From Anaeramoeba flamelloides (Eukaryota; Metamonada; Anaeramoebidae): 64,000 bases of DNA. Below, piece by piece: positions 35,034-47,003 of this stretch. Under the pieces are notes generated by a model. It did not search any database. It was not told the DNA's origin and saw nothing but the letters and a program-made list of their open reading frames with translations. The stretch covers positions 2,046,501 through 2,110,500 of the forward strand of contig JANTQA010000051.1 of NCBI GenBank assembly GCA_027625915.1. Reading direction: 5' to 3'. The translations under genes were made by a program, and so were the position numbers. Each line of letters opens with the position of its first letter. Within the stretch, counting starts at the first letter, position 1.

Positions 35034-38000
35034 ATGAGCAAAAAACAGCAAGAATCAAGTTCTTCAAGTGAAGAAGAAAGTAGTAGTGAAAACAGTAACG
35101 AAGACACTTCTTCTAGCGAAGATTCAAGCAGTGGCGAAGGATCTAGTAGTGAAGAAATTATTGAACAAACAAAAAAAAAAAAAAAAACAAAAAAAACTCC
35201 TCAAGAAATTCTACTTACTCAGCTTCAACTAAAAGAAGAATATCGAAAATTATTAAATTACTCAACACAGAATTTGGATTTATTAAAAACACCAAACGAC
35301 TCTCATACGATTGAAATATTGAAACGTGCAACAGATCTTTTTAAAACAGTTCAAGATAGTAATTAAAATAATTTTCTTTTTTTTTTTTTGCATTTTTTCT
35401 TTATTTGTTTTGAAATTCTCTTCAAACACACCACCAAAAGAACAAAAAAACAAAAAAACAAAGAAAATTACCAAACGATCAAAAAAAATACAAAAAAGAA
35501 AAACAAAATTAAAAAACAACTTTACTTTTTTTTTTTTTTTGAGTCTTGCCAATAATCCAAAAAGAAATTTCGTCAAACCTTTTCCTTACAGAACAAATCA
35601 AAATTAACTTTTGTTCAAGAAAAACAAAAAGAATCTTGGAATTAATTTACAAAATTTGTTTTATTGTAATTTCAAAACGAAGTTTTAAATAATTATTTCC
35701 TTTTTCAAAAGTGAAAACTGAAATTTTGAACATCTATCCACCAAAATGTTCGATTTGGGTCGTTTAACTTTTAAAAATTGACGAATAATGAAATTTATTT
35801 TCTGTAAATTTGAAAATGTACTTTTTGAAATTCATTTCAATAAAATGTTCCAAAAAGGTGATAAAAATAATCATCAAAACAACTGGAAAGGCGAACAGTA
35901 ACTATTTCCAGTTTCAAATTAAACTATTTTATGCCAGACCTTTTTAAAATGGCTTTACGAGTCTTGTGTTTTTTCATTTTCGAATACTTTAAAATTCAAA
36001 AAAATTTTAAAAAAATTTTTAATTCAATTTCCCATTTATCAAATCTTCGGACTCTATTTCTAAAAAAATGTCTCAAGAGAATATCTCAAAGATCAACTAA
36101 TTTTACAAATTCCCTTAACATTTAAACCAATAAAATCATTACTCAAACCGAGTTTAAAAAATGGAAATTGAAAGAAACATTTTAAGGGATTTATTTGTAT
36201 TTATCTGTATTGGTTTTGAAAACTATTAAATTTTGACAAATTAAACAAAAAGAATCTGCACAATAATCCTCAGTACCTGATCTAATTTGTTTTTTGTGAA
36301 AGGAATTGTTTTCAACAGAATCTCTACTCAATTTTCCAAAAAAAAAAATACTTAAATAATGATTTTCATTTTTGTATGTGAAAAGATATAAATTTTCAAG
36401 ACAATTTCTTTGAATCACCCAAATTCGTTTGTTAAAAAAGAAATATTAAAGATCCCTGAAAAAATTAATTTTTTGATTTTTGCTGATAGACAAGCTCTTT
36501 ATAATACAACCCAAGATACGATAAACATATAAACCTCAAAAAAAATAAAAAAAATGGAAATAAATAAAAATTTGGAGAATAAAAAACTTTACCACTGATT
36601 TTAAAATGAGCAAAAGAAAAAAAAATTATTGTTTAATTTTGCTGAAACTTCATTAATAAATATTGATTGATCAAAGGTTAGATACCCTTAACTAATTTTA
36701 TTTGGGGTTTTCTCTTCAAAATGACTCAACTTTAACATAATAACGTCATACCAGCAATTCAAAAAAATTTTTTTTCGATCTAATAAAAATTATTACCTAA
36801 TTGGAAAAAATAAATGAGAACATAACACCAACAAATGATATTGTGATAAATCCGCTTGAAAAAAGCAAAATAATTTCCTAATTGAGGCGAGAGTTATATT
36901 ATTGTTATTTTTCTCGAGTAAAAATATTAAAAAAAATATAAAAAATGATGCTATATTTTTCAGATCTACACCACGTGATATATTTGTTTTTCTTGAAACT
37001 ATTTTACGTGTAAACTATTATTTTGAATTAGAGTTGATTCAAAATTTTTATGGGAAATTTTCATCAGAAGATAACGGATTGATAACCCTCTAATTTCGAA
37101 TTTAAATCTCCTGAAATAGAACAATATAATCTTTAATAACCTTTCTCATGTCAAGTACAAAAATATCTCCTATTAAAGTTTTTTTTTAATTTTGTTTTGA
37201 AGTAAATGTAGAATGTCGAAATTATTCAAGAGTGAAAAAATAGATATATAACACTCTAACCAGATCTTGTTATTTTTGTGAGAAATTTCAAAGAAAAGGT
37301 ACAAGAAATGTTACTGTTACAACGAATGTAACCCTTGATTGATCTTTTTTGAATTCCTAATATATATATATATATATAAATTTTGTTTTTGTCAAAAATA
37401 CCCAAAAAAATTTCCAAATACCAATTATTGTTTAATATTGACCCCTGAAAAATAAATAAAAAATAAGTAAAATAATACATCTCAGTGAATAGTTGATATC
37501 TGTATGAAGTAAATCTAATCAAAAATCTTTATATATTTTCTTAAAAATTGAAAAACTCAAAAATTCTTAGGGTCAAAATATTGATAAAAACAACAATGTT
37601 CATTTTGATCTTTGATTGAAGATCGAAAAAAAATTCCAAGATCAACCAATATGATTTTTCTACAGTAATTTTCACACTTTCAATAACTGTAGAATAACAT
37701 ATTTTTACTTCGTGGCAATATAGATCTTGTAATAATAAAAAAATTTGCAAATGAAAAATTGAAAAAAAAAAATCTAAAAAAAAAAACAAAAATGTAAAAT
37801 AATGATTTCAATTTTGAAATCTCCAAAATTAATTTTTTCATCTAATATCCATTCAAACTCTATAAACACATTTCATTCACTCATTATAACTGACGTTCTT
37901 TGACTGGGAAATAGTTTGTTTCAGAGTAATTTATTAAACCTTTAAACAAGTAAAAAATAATACATATTTTTAGTTTCCAGCAAAAATAATTTTTTATCTC

Positions 38001-39363
38001 ATTTAAATGTACTTTTCATGAAAAATCTTAACAGTAGAAGAAAAATGATCATTTTTATAATCAAAGTATACTTGTCATTTAAAGGAATGTCAATTTAAAA
38101 TAAGTCAAAAAATTGCAATTGATAAGCTTCTATTTAATCATTTTTTTTTATACAAAAATCTTTTCTCTACAATGAACTTTTGAATTTTTGTCAAATTAAT
38201 AATGGAAAATATTATCTATTTGTTAGTGAAAATTAAATAAAGAAAAGCAAAAAACAAAAAACATTTGGTTGATTGTTAAAAAAAAAAAAAACATTTTACT
38301 TTTAGAGTGTTGATTTTTGGTCGAATTATCAAATAGGTTAGGTTTTGAATATATCACTATAATCATATATTCATATCCACTGATCAATCAATTATTGAAA
38401 TGCCAAATAAAAATAACTTTTTAATGTCCATCAATAATTCTTTTGATTTTTTTTTCAATCACCCCAATAATGAAAAAGATATTAAATATTTTTTTATCAA
38501 ATAAACCAATAAATCTTTAATTAATTTTGGATCAACTTTTGTACAAATCAAAAAATAAAAAATTTTAAAAAAAAATAGTTTCTGTTAATTCTGTTGCAAG
38601 TCTGGATTCAGAATTGCTCCATAAAATAGCACAGATCCAATTTGAAAAGGTTGTTTCAATACCAACAACATTAAGTGAAAGAAGCCCAGATGAATTTATT
38701 ACCCAATTAGTTGATCTATATTATCCAGATCCTGAATCTTATACAAATAGATTTGGTGGGAAATCAAAAAACAGGAAAAGAAAGCAGCCGTTAAGAAATT
38801 CTGATTTAGAGGAAAACGAAAATAATTTTGGTGTTGTTGAAGGATTGAATATTAAAGAAATTTCAAAAAGTTTCAAGTGGTCTGATATTGGTAAAACTGC
38901 ACTTCAGTATATTAATATTACCCCCACAATACCAAATTTCTTCTCTACAATCTTTATCCCAAATGCCGAATTATCACATAATGCACAAAAAAGGAGACAG
39001 GCTCCAAGATACCAAGTTGCAAAAACAAAAAAACCTAAAAATGTTAAAAAGGATAAAGAAACTCAAACCTCCACAACTAGCGAAAGGAGTATACAGCTCC
39101 TTCATAAAATTAAACAAACAAATTCCGAAGGCTTAGAAATGGTCAATTTACTAAAGGAAACACCTTCGTTCACCGATGCAGTTGAGTCGATTTTTGAATT
39201 GAGCTTTTTAGTAAGAGCCGGGTTTGTCAAAATAAAAGCAAGGGGGAATAAACCACCAGTAATCGTGGTAAGAAAGGATGTAAACAAAGGCCAATCAGAA
39301 AAAAAAAATCAAAGTGTATTCACTTTAACAATGGAAAATTTAAAGGAAATATCAAATTTATAA
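35034..39363 (+). CDS. NSE4: Smc5-Smc6 complex kleisin Nse4
   Basis: Non-SMC element 4, the kleisin that bridges Smc5 and Smc6 with Nse1/Nse3 in chromosome maintenance. Exon 1 (35034-35358) and exon 2 (38579-39363) join in phase 1 across a 3220 bp intron (ATA|GTAATT to AAATAG). The product has 369 residues, close to the family's usual size. Residues 1-45 are a Ser/Glu-rich acidic tail, then a Lys run. Residues about 65-125 hold the N-terminal kleisin motif: EEYRKLLNYSTQNLDLL, IEILKRATDLFKTVQ, and after the join ASLDSELLHKIAQIQFEK. The middle is basic. Residues about 305-340 hold the C-terminal winged-helix signature VESIFELSFLVRAGFVKIK followed by PPVIVVRKD. Order and spacing match Nse4. The join was chosen because it restores the LDSxLL helix in phase. 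Confidence 0.85.
35359..38578 (+). other. 3.2 kb intron of NSE4
   Basis: Mostly AT-rich filler with a short (TA)n run at about 37360-37378. Two stretches look faintly exon-like. One is plus 36964-37093 after TATATTTTTCAG, reading STPRDIFVFLETILRVNY and ending in TAA. The other is minus 36191-36418, with a Cys-rich DYCADSFCLICQN. Neither joins NSE4 in phase and neither is recognised. Confidence 0.65.
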
Positions 39364-39599
39364 TCATCAAATTTTAATTTCAATATAAGTATAACTAAAA
39401 AAAATAAAAATAATAAAATAAAGAATGGGATATTGTTGAAATTTCATCACTAAATTAGTTATTTATTTATTTATTTATTTAGCGAGAGAAAGGGGACAAT
39501 GACTGAAAATTTATCAAAATAAAAAAAAAGAAATGAAGAAAAATACTTTTAATAAAGAAATAATACAATCATTTATATAGCCAAATTAAAAAATTATCT

Positions 39600-40010
39600 A
39601 TTGCAGTTCGGTTTTTTTTTAATTTTTAAAATAAATCGAAAATTTATAAAATTTTCGGTTTATTACTTAAATTAAAAAAAAAACGCCATTAACTTTTCCA
39701 GAATTCAAAAAGAATTGAGAAAAATCTGAGATTTTATTCTATTCTTTTAAATTCTGGAAAATCGCCGTTAGTTTTTCTTGAGTTTTCTGTTTATTCCTAA
39801 AATTGATGGATTTTCGTTAGGTTTTTTTGAGTTTTCTATTTTAATTGGATTATCAATAGATTTTAGTTAGGTTTTTTTTACTTTAGAAATAAAATAGAAA
39901 ACCTCAAAAAAACCTAGAACACTTCACAAATAAATAGAAAACTCAAAAAAACCTAACGAAAATCCATCAATTTTAGGAATAAACAGAAAATCTCAAGAAA
40001 ACCGAGTCAC
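39600..40010. repeat. nested foldback cluster, family G (copy 2)
   Basis: Successive inverted arms sharing TTTTCGTTAGGTTTTTTTGA and its complement. An outer arm pair (TAAAATTTTCGGTTTATT and its mirror at 39625-39665), a central pair around 39700-39770 (GAATTCAAAAAGAATTGAG and its mirror), and arms 39790-39860 mirrored at 39925-39995 (ATTGATGGATTTTCGTTAGG against CCTAACGAAAATCCATCAAT). It could extrude long hairpins. Non-coding. It lies about 240 bp past the NSE4 stop. Confidence 0.6.
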
Positions 40011-40062
40011 TCTACGGCACTCTGCGATACTACCCCCAAATACTGTGGTACTAGACAACCGG

Positions 40063-40065
<3 letters not shown>

Positions 40066-40100
<35 letters not shown>
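40066..40100. repeat. (TA)n microsatellite
   Basis: About 17 uninterrupted AT/TA units. Similar runs are at 9256-9278, 21992-22018, 57296-57323 and 59273-59306. Confidence 0.9.
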
Positions 40101-40102
<2 letters not shown>

Positions 40103-41389
40103 AGGCTCTTGTCTCTTACCATTCATTTGTTCCTCACTCATGGGGTAACTTGGTACTAAAAGGGATATTTTGAAATTGTACTTCTTTTGATTGAAAAAAT
40201 TCAAAGAACTGCAAAATAAAAAGTTCATATAATCGTTTGAGAAAATAAATGATTAAGGGAGTAGTATTTTTGAAAAATAAAATTGAAATCCTGTTCAAGA
40301 TTGAAAAAAAATTTTTTTTCTAATTTGTGTTTTATCTTTATTTAATCGATGTGTTAAACTCATCTAAACAATTTATTAATTTGAGTCTCTTTTTTGAAAT
40401 CCAAAATTCACATGTTTCCAATAAAACACGAAAAAAACAAACCTATTATTTTTATTAACATTAAAGTTAATTCTTGAAAATGAGAAAATACATTTTTGGT
40501 TGCATGTTAGAAAGTCTTGATTTTGATTCAAAATTTAAAATTTTTTTATTATTTTTCTTTGATTAATATTTTGATCCAAATATCGACTAATAAAACAAAT
40601 TGAAGTATATGTAATCGAATAAATGAATATTTGATTGAAGTTTTATAAAAGTTTATCTTAATGAAATTGAGATCGATTAAGCAAAAAAATTTTTATTCTC
40701 AAAAGTTTTAAAAAAGTCATTTTCTTGTTTTTAAAAAAATGAAAAAAAAATACAAAAAATAATTTTCATTTATTGATGAGGATTTATTTTAACAAAATGT
40801 TGAGTCTTATACACAAGAAGCCTTATAACAAATTAAATCATTTTTGGCAGAAAAAAAAATGATTTTGAATTTTGAGGAGAAAATCACAAAATTTCCCCAA
40901 TATCTTGAAGAAAATTTAATTTTGAAAAAAAAAAATACATCTTAGAACAAAAACACAATTTCTTGGTAAAATTTTTAAATGACTTTAAAAATTTAATGAT
41001 TATAACTACTTTTCTTAAAAAAAATACAATTATTTTTCAATTGGTTGAATATATATTTATTTTGGGTTAACTAAAAGAATTATCTCAAAATTGTAAAAAC
41101 AATCATTATTATTAATATTCATGGCAACAAAGACTTGTTATTGTATAATAATGAGGGAAATGGCAATAAAACAAGGATAAAATAATTTTATAATGTTTGA
41201 AATTAAATGAATTTACATATTTTCAATTTTGGATTAAAATAGAAAAATTAAATTGATCTTACTAAACTAATTTTCATTTTTGGGTTTCTTGGTCGATCTG
41301 ATTTTTTTTGGCACTTGGAATATAAAAAAATTGTAAATAGAGAATACCATCAATAACTTATTTTATAAATTTTCCTTGATATTGTAGAG

Positions 41390-41900
41390 TACTGTTCCCT
41401 TAACAAAAAGCACTTTTTGAAAAGTATTCTCTTTTTCAAAAAATTCAAAATTCAAAAAAAAATTATTTGTTTCAGTATTTTATTTTTCCATGGTGTTAAA
41501 TTTCGACAATTTAAAACAAATTATTTTCAATCGATAGTATTTTAATTCAATTCAATTTAATCTAATTTGTATTTTTTTATAACCCTTGCTAAATTTGATA
41601 GAGTAAGGATTTTGTAACATTCTTTTTATAAAAAGAAATCAAAAAAAAAAAAAAAAAAACATAAAAAAATACTTTGAAATCTTAAAAAATACCAAAGTTC
41701 GATACTTAGAAACAATCTTGTTATTTTCAAAATTATATAATTCACAACTAATTCAAATTAGAAATCGAGTGTCACTGTTTGAAAATTTTTTCTAGGAGTG
41801 TCTTGATATTAAAGTGTTGATTTTTAGAGATCGATTGTAAATCACATGGATTTGCTTTTAATTGGTATTAAGTATCCAATGAAAATTAAAAATAATTTTT
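41390..41900 (+). repeat. interspersed repeat family I (copy 2)
   Basis: Same block order as 34040-34640: GACAATTTAAAACAAATT, CTAAATTTGATAGAGTAAG, ATTCACAACTAATTCAAAT, GAAATCGAGTGTCACTGT, and TTTTTAGAGATCGATTGTA. Non-coding. Confidence 0.45.
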
Positions 41901-42334
41901 CTCAATTTAAAAAAATTATATTTTATTGTAAAGACTCAAATTTTAGTATTTTTTATTTCTCTTTTTTATGATTATTTTTTTGTTATTACCATAAGATTTC
42001 TAACAATACTTTCTTTAATTGAATGTTTTTGACAAAGATAAGAAAATTTATAATTTCGGTTTGGTCAAATATCTATAATTGGTCTCTAATTTGCCTTGAA
42101 TTTTAATTAAGGGGGTAGCTGCATTTTACCTTTTTTCGAAAATGTAATTATGTTATCCTTGTTTTTTTTTTTTTTTAGTTTCATAAAAGATAATGGGACT
42201 TTTCAATCAAAATATCATCCATTACTATATTCATGAGAAGAACCAGAGTAAATTAGAATTGAATCTTTCAATTTTCCTTTTTTTTTCTCTTAAATTTTTA
42301 GTTTTATTAACTTTTCTTTTGAATCAGAAATGTG

Positions 42335-42540
42335 TTTTTTAGTTAATACTTTACATTAATCCTAGAATAAACCAATCTCAACGTCTTGGGCAAGTATGAA
42401 TTTTAAACAAATCTTTTCGTTTTGAAAAAACAAACAAGAATGATGAACTATCCAAATAAACCTCTTGAAATCAAGAAAGTTGGAAGAAAAAAAACCTTTC
42501 ATTTTTACACAAGAACAGTTATTGAAAATTAATTTTAAAA
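42335..42540 (+). repeat. interspersed repeat family J (copy 2)
   Basis: Shares ATTAATCCTAGAATAAACCA, GAATTTTAAACAAATCTTTT and CTTGAAATCAAG with 27480-27700. Non-coding. Confidence 0.4.
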
Positions 42541-43054
42541 AATATTTTTAGAAATTTTATATAGCTTATTGAGGGAATTTTTTGAGTAGATGATATATTT
42601 AATAAATTTATAAACAAAAAAAAACAAATATATGAACAACTTTGATCGAATTGTGGGGTTTGTAAAGTGCCCACTTGATATGGAAATCCAAAGATCAAAT
42701 ACTTTATTAATATAAACAATAAAAAAATTGAAATTAAAAGAAAAAACAGCAAAATATCCGAAGGAATAGAAAACTTTAAATTAACTTATTGATAAAAAAA
42801 TGAATTTGAGAATCGAACTAATAAAAAAAATTTAAAAAATAAAAAAAGAAAAATTAATTTAATGGAATATTTATTTTTGAATTAAGTATTATTCTTTTAT
42901 CACCTTTAAATCTTAATAATATTAATATTATTTATAATAATTGAAAGAATTAAAAAAAAAAAAAAAAATACTTTGCATTATTAAACTATATAAACATGGC
43001 TATTTATTCAAGCGTTAAATTCTAAAAAATTTTCTTACGCTATTATTTGTGTTG

Positions 43055-43445
43055 TTAAAGAACATTGTCATTTGTCTTGGCTAGCCAAATATGGTTGTGT
43101 GGTTCAAGATTAAAACAATCAATGTATAATTTATTATGCTGCCAGAAAATTTGTGTACATTCAATATTTTGTAACAATGTAATTATATAGTCGCTGTTTA
43201 AAGGGATTGGTATTTTTAATTCGGATTTGGCTTGTGAAAATTGATTGATTTGTTCAATGACCGATTTTTTATGAATGTAATTTAAATTAAATTTTTTTTG
43301 TTTTCCCATTAATAATTCATAAACTTTGTTATCTGTAAATATATATAGTACCTCATTTAAAAATTTGTCCATGTGCAATTCCGAAGTTTTCAAATAATTT
43401 TGGTGTAATGGTAAAAAAAGATCGTTAAATTCTTGTTTGGGTTTT
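43055..43445 (-). CDS. terminal exon of an unrecognised gene
   Basis: An open minus-strand frame of 129 codons plus TAA. It is preceded by an acceptor (AAATATAAATTTAG at 43446) that would enter in phase 2. It reads KPKQEFNDLFLPLHQNYL near its start, then EVLYIFTDNKVYELLMG, and ends with alternating hydrophobic, beta-like segments (CTQIFWQHNKLYIDCF, HIWLAKTNDNVL). Composition is clearly coding-like: Trp, Cys and His codons are present and GC is above the flanks. An internal ATG (residue about 26) could serve as a start for a shorter protein. I find no upstream exon in the next 2 kb with a matching donor. No domain recognised; function unknown. Confidence 0.55.
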
Positions 43446-45737
43446 CTAAATTTATATTTAATATTAATTTAATCAAAGAAGTTGTATATAAAGAGAAATT
43501 AAATAATGGTAAAATTTTATGAATTAGTTTAAAATAATAATATTCGAATTATTAGATTATATTTTCCACAATACAAAGAAAAAAAATGGAAAAAAAAAAA
43601 AAGAAAAAAAAAATGGGGTTAAAATTTCAATTTTATTCACAAGTTTTTTTTTTAATACCAATTTTGATTATTTTGTTTAATAAAAAAAAAAAATTCTTTA
43701 TATTTTTGTTTTGATGAATTCTTTATTATTGGAAAAGATAAAAACAAATTTTGTTGAACCCTTCAAAAACCCTTTCATAAAATTTTCATCTACTTTATTT
43801 GGATATTAAATACATAAAAACATTAATTCGTTAACATTATTTAAATTGCTAATATATTTTTATTTCAAATACCTTTAGAAACAGTTTATCAAATTTGAAC
43901 TATTTTTTTTTTTTTTTTTTTTGAGAATTCAAATCCTCATACAAGAATTTTTTTCTTATTGTATTTGTTTGTTTTATCAAATTTTCAAACTCATTTTTGA
44001 AATAATTTGTTCAAAAAAAAAAAAAAAAAAAAAAGATTTATTTGTATTTTTTTTACTGTAACATACAGTCTTAACTCATGAACAACTCAATATATTACCA
44101 ACTATATTTATTGAAAGAATTGGAAAGAATTATGTCCTTAATAATCGTTTAACCCTTAATTTTTAAATTTTATAAGAATTTGATTTTAACTTTTGACATT
44201 GAAAAAAAAAATAATACGAGAAAAAATGATTATTTTCTATTCAGATCAGAAGTTTCAATAGAATATTGTTATTCAATTCTTTTATTTTTTATTTATTTTT
44301 TTTTTATATTTTTAGACTCATATCTTTAGTGGCATTTAAATTCGACTAAGTGGAAATTAAAATAGCTATAATAATAATATCTAAAATATTGTCTTGTAAT
44401 TTTTTAAAAAGAGAAAAATCTAGATTTCAAACACTGGGGAATTTTCAAATATAAAATTGAATAGCAAATATTTACAACTATTGGTTTTACAAACTTCGGG
44501 GAAAGGGATACAGATTCCAAATACATGGATAAATAAGAGATTTAAATATTTGTACAATAAATAATTATTAACAAATAATCTATCCTTAGAAATCCAAAGT
44601 AAAAAATTTTAATTTAGATTACTTGAAATCTTTTTGAGTTTTGTTTTCTTATTATATTAAAATAAATTAAAAAAACTCTTTTTTGGATTAGTAATTGTTT
44701 TTTATATATATTTATTTTTATTATTTTATATTTATTTTTTATTTATTTTTTTTATTTTTTTAAATTTATTTTTTGTGTTTTTTTAAATTTTAAAAAAAAA
44801 AATAAGAAACATTTTGGTTGTTACTTCTTTGAATAGTTCTCCAAATTATTATATTTCGTTAATATTCGTAAAAACGTAAAAGAAAACAAAAAGAATTTTT
44901 TTTTTTAATTCCAAGAAATTGAAAAAGTTAAAAATACTGAAAAATGCTTTGATCAGGAAAAATAATTTTTGGTTATTTGATATATTTTTTTTGTTCGTTT
45001 TTCGATTCAAATATTTTTTTTTGACTCTTTACTTAATTTGTGACTTGCGAAATAGAGATTTGTTTAGATTTGATATACAAACAGATAAGTTTTTTTCTCA
45101 TTTCAGCAGCCATGACCCTTAAATTTAAAAAGTTGATTTTATAGAAATATATATACATATATCTAAAAATAAGCAAACGTCATTGACTGGTATTTGAAAA
45201 AAAATAGGTACAAGCGTTAATAATAATCAATAATGGTAATAAATCCTAGAGTGTTCACACTTTTATTATTACACTGTTATTGGTTTTCGAAAGTACTTTC
45301 TCTTTTGGTTTAGGGGTGATTGATCACAAAAAAAATTTTTTTGAAACGACGAATACTTATAAAGCCTAAAATATATAAAAAAACTTTTGGTTCAATTTCC
45401 TTTTTTTCAAATTTTAAAACTCAACTTCTTAATACCGCTGTTGACAAAGAACAATTCAAAAATCAAAAATTCAATAAAATTTCTTCAGATAAAACCCAAT
45501 TAAATTAATTAATAAAGAATAAGATAAAAACATTTACATAAGGATAAGAACCAAAAAATTTTGTTAGCTATTATTTGGATTTCTCAGTATTCTTTTAAAT
45601 TTTTAACAACGGAGAATTGAATTTTCGAATTAAACTTGACTGTGATATTTTACACTAGAATTTTATGAAAAAGAGTATTTTTTCGAAAATAAAAGCCACA
45701 TTTATGAAAAAAAAAAAAGAAAAAAAATTGAAATTGC
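43446..45737. other. spacer
   Basis: AT-rich with long A and T runs. Around 44380-44520 GC rises and two minus-strand frames are open for about 40 codons (one begins MYLESVSLSPKFVKP), but no splice or family evidence supports them. The upstream exons of the 43055-43445 gene, if any, should be here. Confidence 0.4.
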
Positions 45738-47003
45738 TTACTGTTTTTCATTAATAGTGGATTCTGGAAGATAAGAATTAATATTTTTGAAAGCATATAC
45801 GAAATTTGAGTTCTTTGGGAATTTTGTGTTCGATATTTTTTTTTGCAACTGTTGTTTTGGAAAAGCCAATGTATTTTCTGGTTGGTTGTTTGTTTTGAAC
45901 TTTTTTGAAATCATTTGCACCTTTTCTATTTTGATTTTTTTTTGTTCAAATATTAAAGGACCTTTCTTCTCTTCTTTTTGAAAAATACAATAGTCTTGTT
46001 TATGTGGATGATTATTTTCAAATTGGTTTTCAATTCGGGCAACGAGATCCCTTTTTATTTCCTGTTCATTTTTTCTTTCCTTTTCCTGTTTTCTTTTGGT
46101 TTTTTTTTGTTTCATAACCTCTTCATTAACCTCCACTATCACCCCCCCCGCCTTTTCTTTCTTTGCCGTTCTTACTTCATGGCTGTTTCCCATTTTCTTC
46201 ATCTCTTGATATTTACGTTTTTTTGAATCATCATTCACTTGATTTTGAAAATTTACTTTCTCACCCAAGTTTCTCAATTGACTCAGATTTGACTCAACAT
46301 CTTTGTTTAAAGATTTGAATTCTTCAAATTTCCTTTTTTTTTTACAAATGTTCCCTTCAGGTAACTTTGGGCTTGAGAAATTTACAAAACTTTTAGGAAG
46401 ATCACTCAAATCGGAAATCTTTTCAAAAGAGCAAATTTTGATAGCGTACCCCTTTAGTTTTTTGGAATACCGTGAGCGGAGGTTGTTTTTTCTTTTCATT
46501 TCACATGGCTCGTTCGTGGAGGTACAGTATTTTAATTTGACCATTATTCCCAAAATGTTTTCGGGACAATTCCTGAGTGGCACGTAAATTGACGAGTGGA
46601 TTAGAATGGCAACAATGTCCGAATATGACGAATAAATGGATCCTTTTTGGTTCCAAACCTGTCTTTTTTTCACCATACTATTGTCATAAGCTAACTTTGT
46701 GATCGGGACATAAAAGCTAAACATGTAAAAGAGCAATTTCTTTTCTGGAACATTCGTGACAACATCTCTTAAAGTCGTGTGCTCATAATTAAAAGGACCT
46801 ATGGTTTCGACTTTGTAATTATAATCGAGCCCTTGGTTGTTTTTCCTTTTTAATCGTTCTGATCTCCTTTTTTCATTCTGAAAAATCTCATTTTGGTTCA
46901 TTTGGAAAAGAGCAATTCGTTGGTTGTTAATTTGGGTGTCGTTGTGTTTCAGCAGTTGGTATTTTTTGTTCGCTTTTTCCTTTGTTATTTGTTGATGATT
47001 AAT
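45738..47003 (-). CDS. Rxt3-domain protein (histone deacetylase complex type), main exon
   Basis: The exon runs 47003 to 45738 (421 codons plus TAA) after an acceptor CTTAACAG; the first ATG inside is at 46901, but the frame is open upstream to the acceptor (INHQQITKEKANKKYQLL). The segment from about 90 residues in resembles the Rxt3 domain: FYVPITKLAYDNSMVKKRQV, a Trp, then IYSSYSDIVAILIHSSIYVP, LGIMVKLKYCTST, and LRSRYSKKLKGYAIKIC. Rxt3 is a subunit of the Rpd3L histone deacetylase complex in yeast, so a nuclear co-repressor role is likely. The C-terminal half is Lys/Glu-rich with several KKRK-like nuclear signals and no fold I can name. The stop overlaps a GTAAGC, so a further 3' exon cannot be excluded. 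Confidence 0.65.
   Translation of the reverse strand: MNHQQITKEKANKKYQLLKHNDTQINNQRIALFQMNQNEIFQNEKRRSERLKRKNNQGLDYNYKVETIGPFNYEHTTLRDVVTNVPEKKLLFYMFSFYVPITKLAYDNSMVKKRQVWNQKGSIYSSYSDIVAILIHSSIYVPLRNCPENILGIMVKLKYCTSTNEPCEMKRKNNLRSRYSKKLKGYAIKICSFEKISDLSDLPKSFVNFSSPKLPEGNICKKKRKFEEFKSLNKDVESNLSQLRNLGEKVNFQNQVNDDSKKRKYQEMKKMGNSHEVRTAKKEKAGGVIVEVNEEVMKQKKTKRKQEKERKNEQEIKRDLVARIENQFENNHPHKQDYCIFQKEEKKGPLIFEQKKIKIEKVQMISKKFKTNNQPENTLAFPKQQLQKKISNTKFPKNSNFVYAFKNINSYLPESTINEKQ

Larger units (their letters stand above)
40101..43054. other. spacer with repeat copies
   Basis: No gene recognised. It contains family I (41390-41900) and family J (42335-42540) copies, and two occurrences of a TTAAGGG(A/G)GTAG motif (40253 and 42107) like the ends of the 3103-3936 segment. 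Minus-strand frames here have no exon signals. Confidence 0.45.

Noticed and set aside
36964-37093. Alternative last exon of NSE4
   Set aside because: The open frame needs entry in phase 2, whereas NSE4 exon 1 leaves in phase 1, so it does not join in frame.
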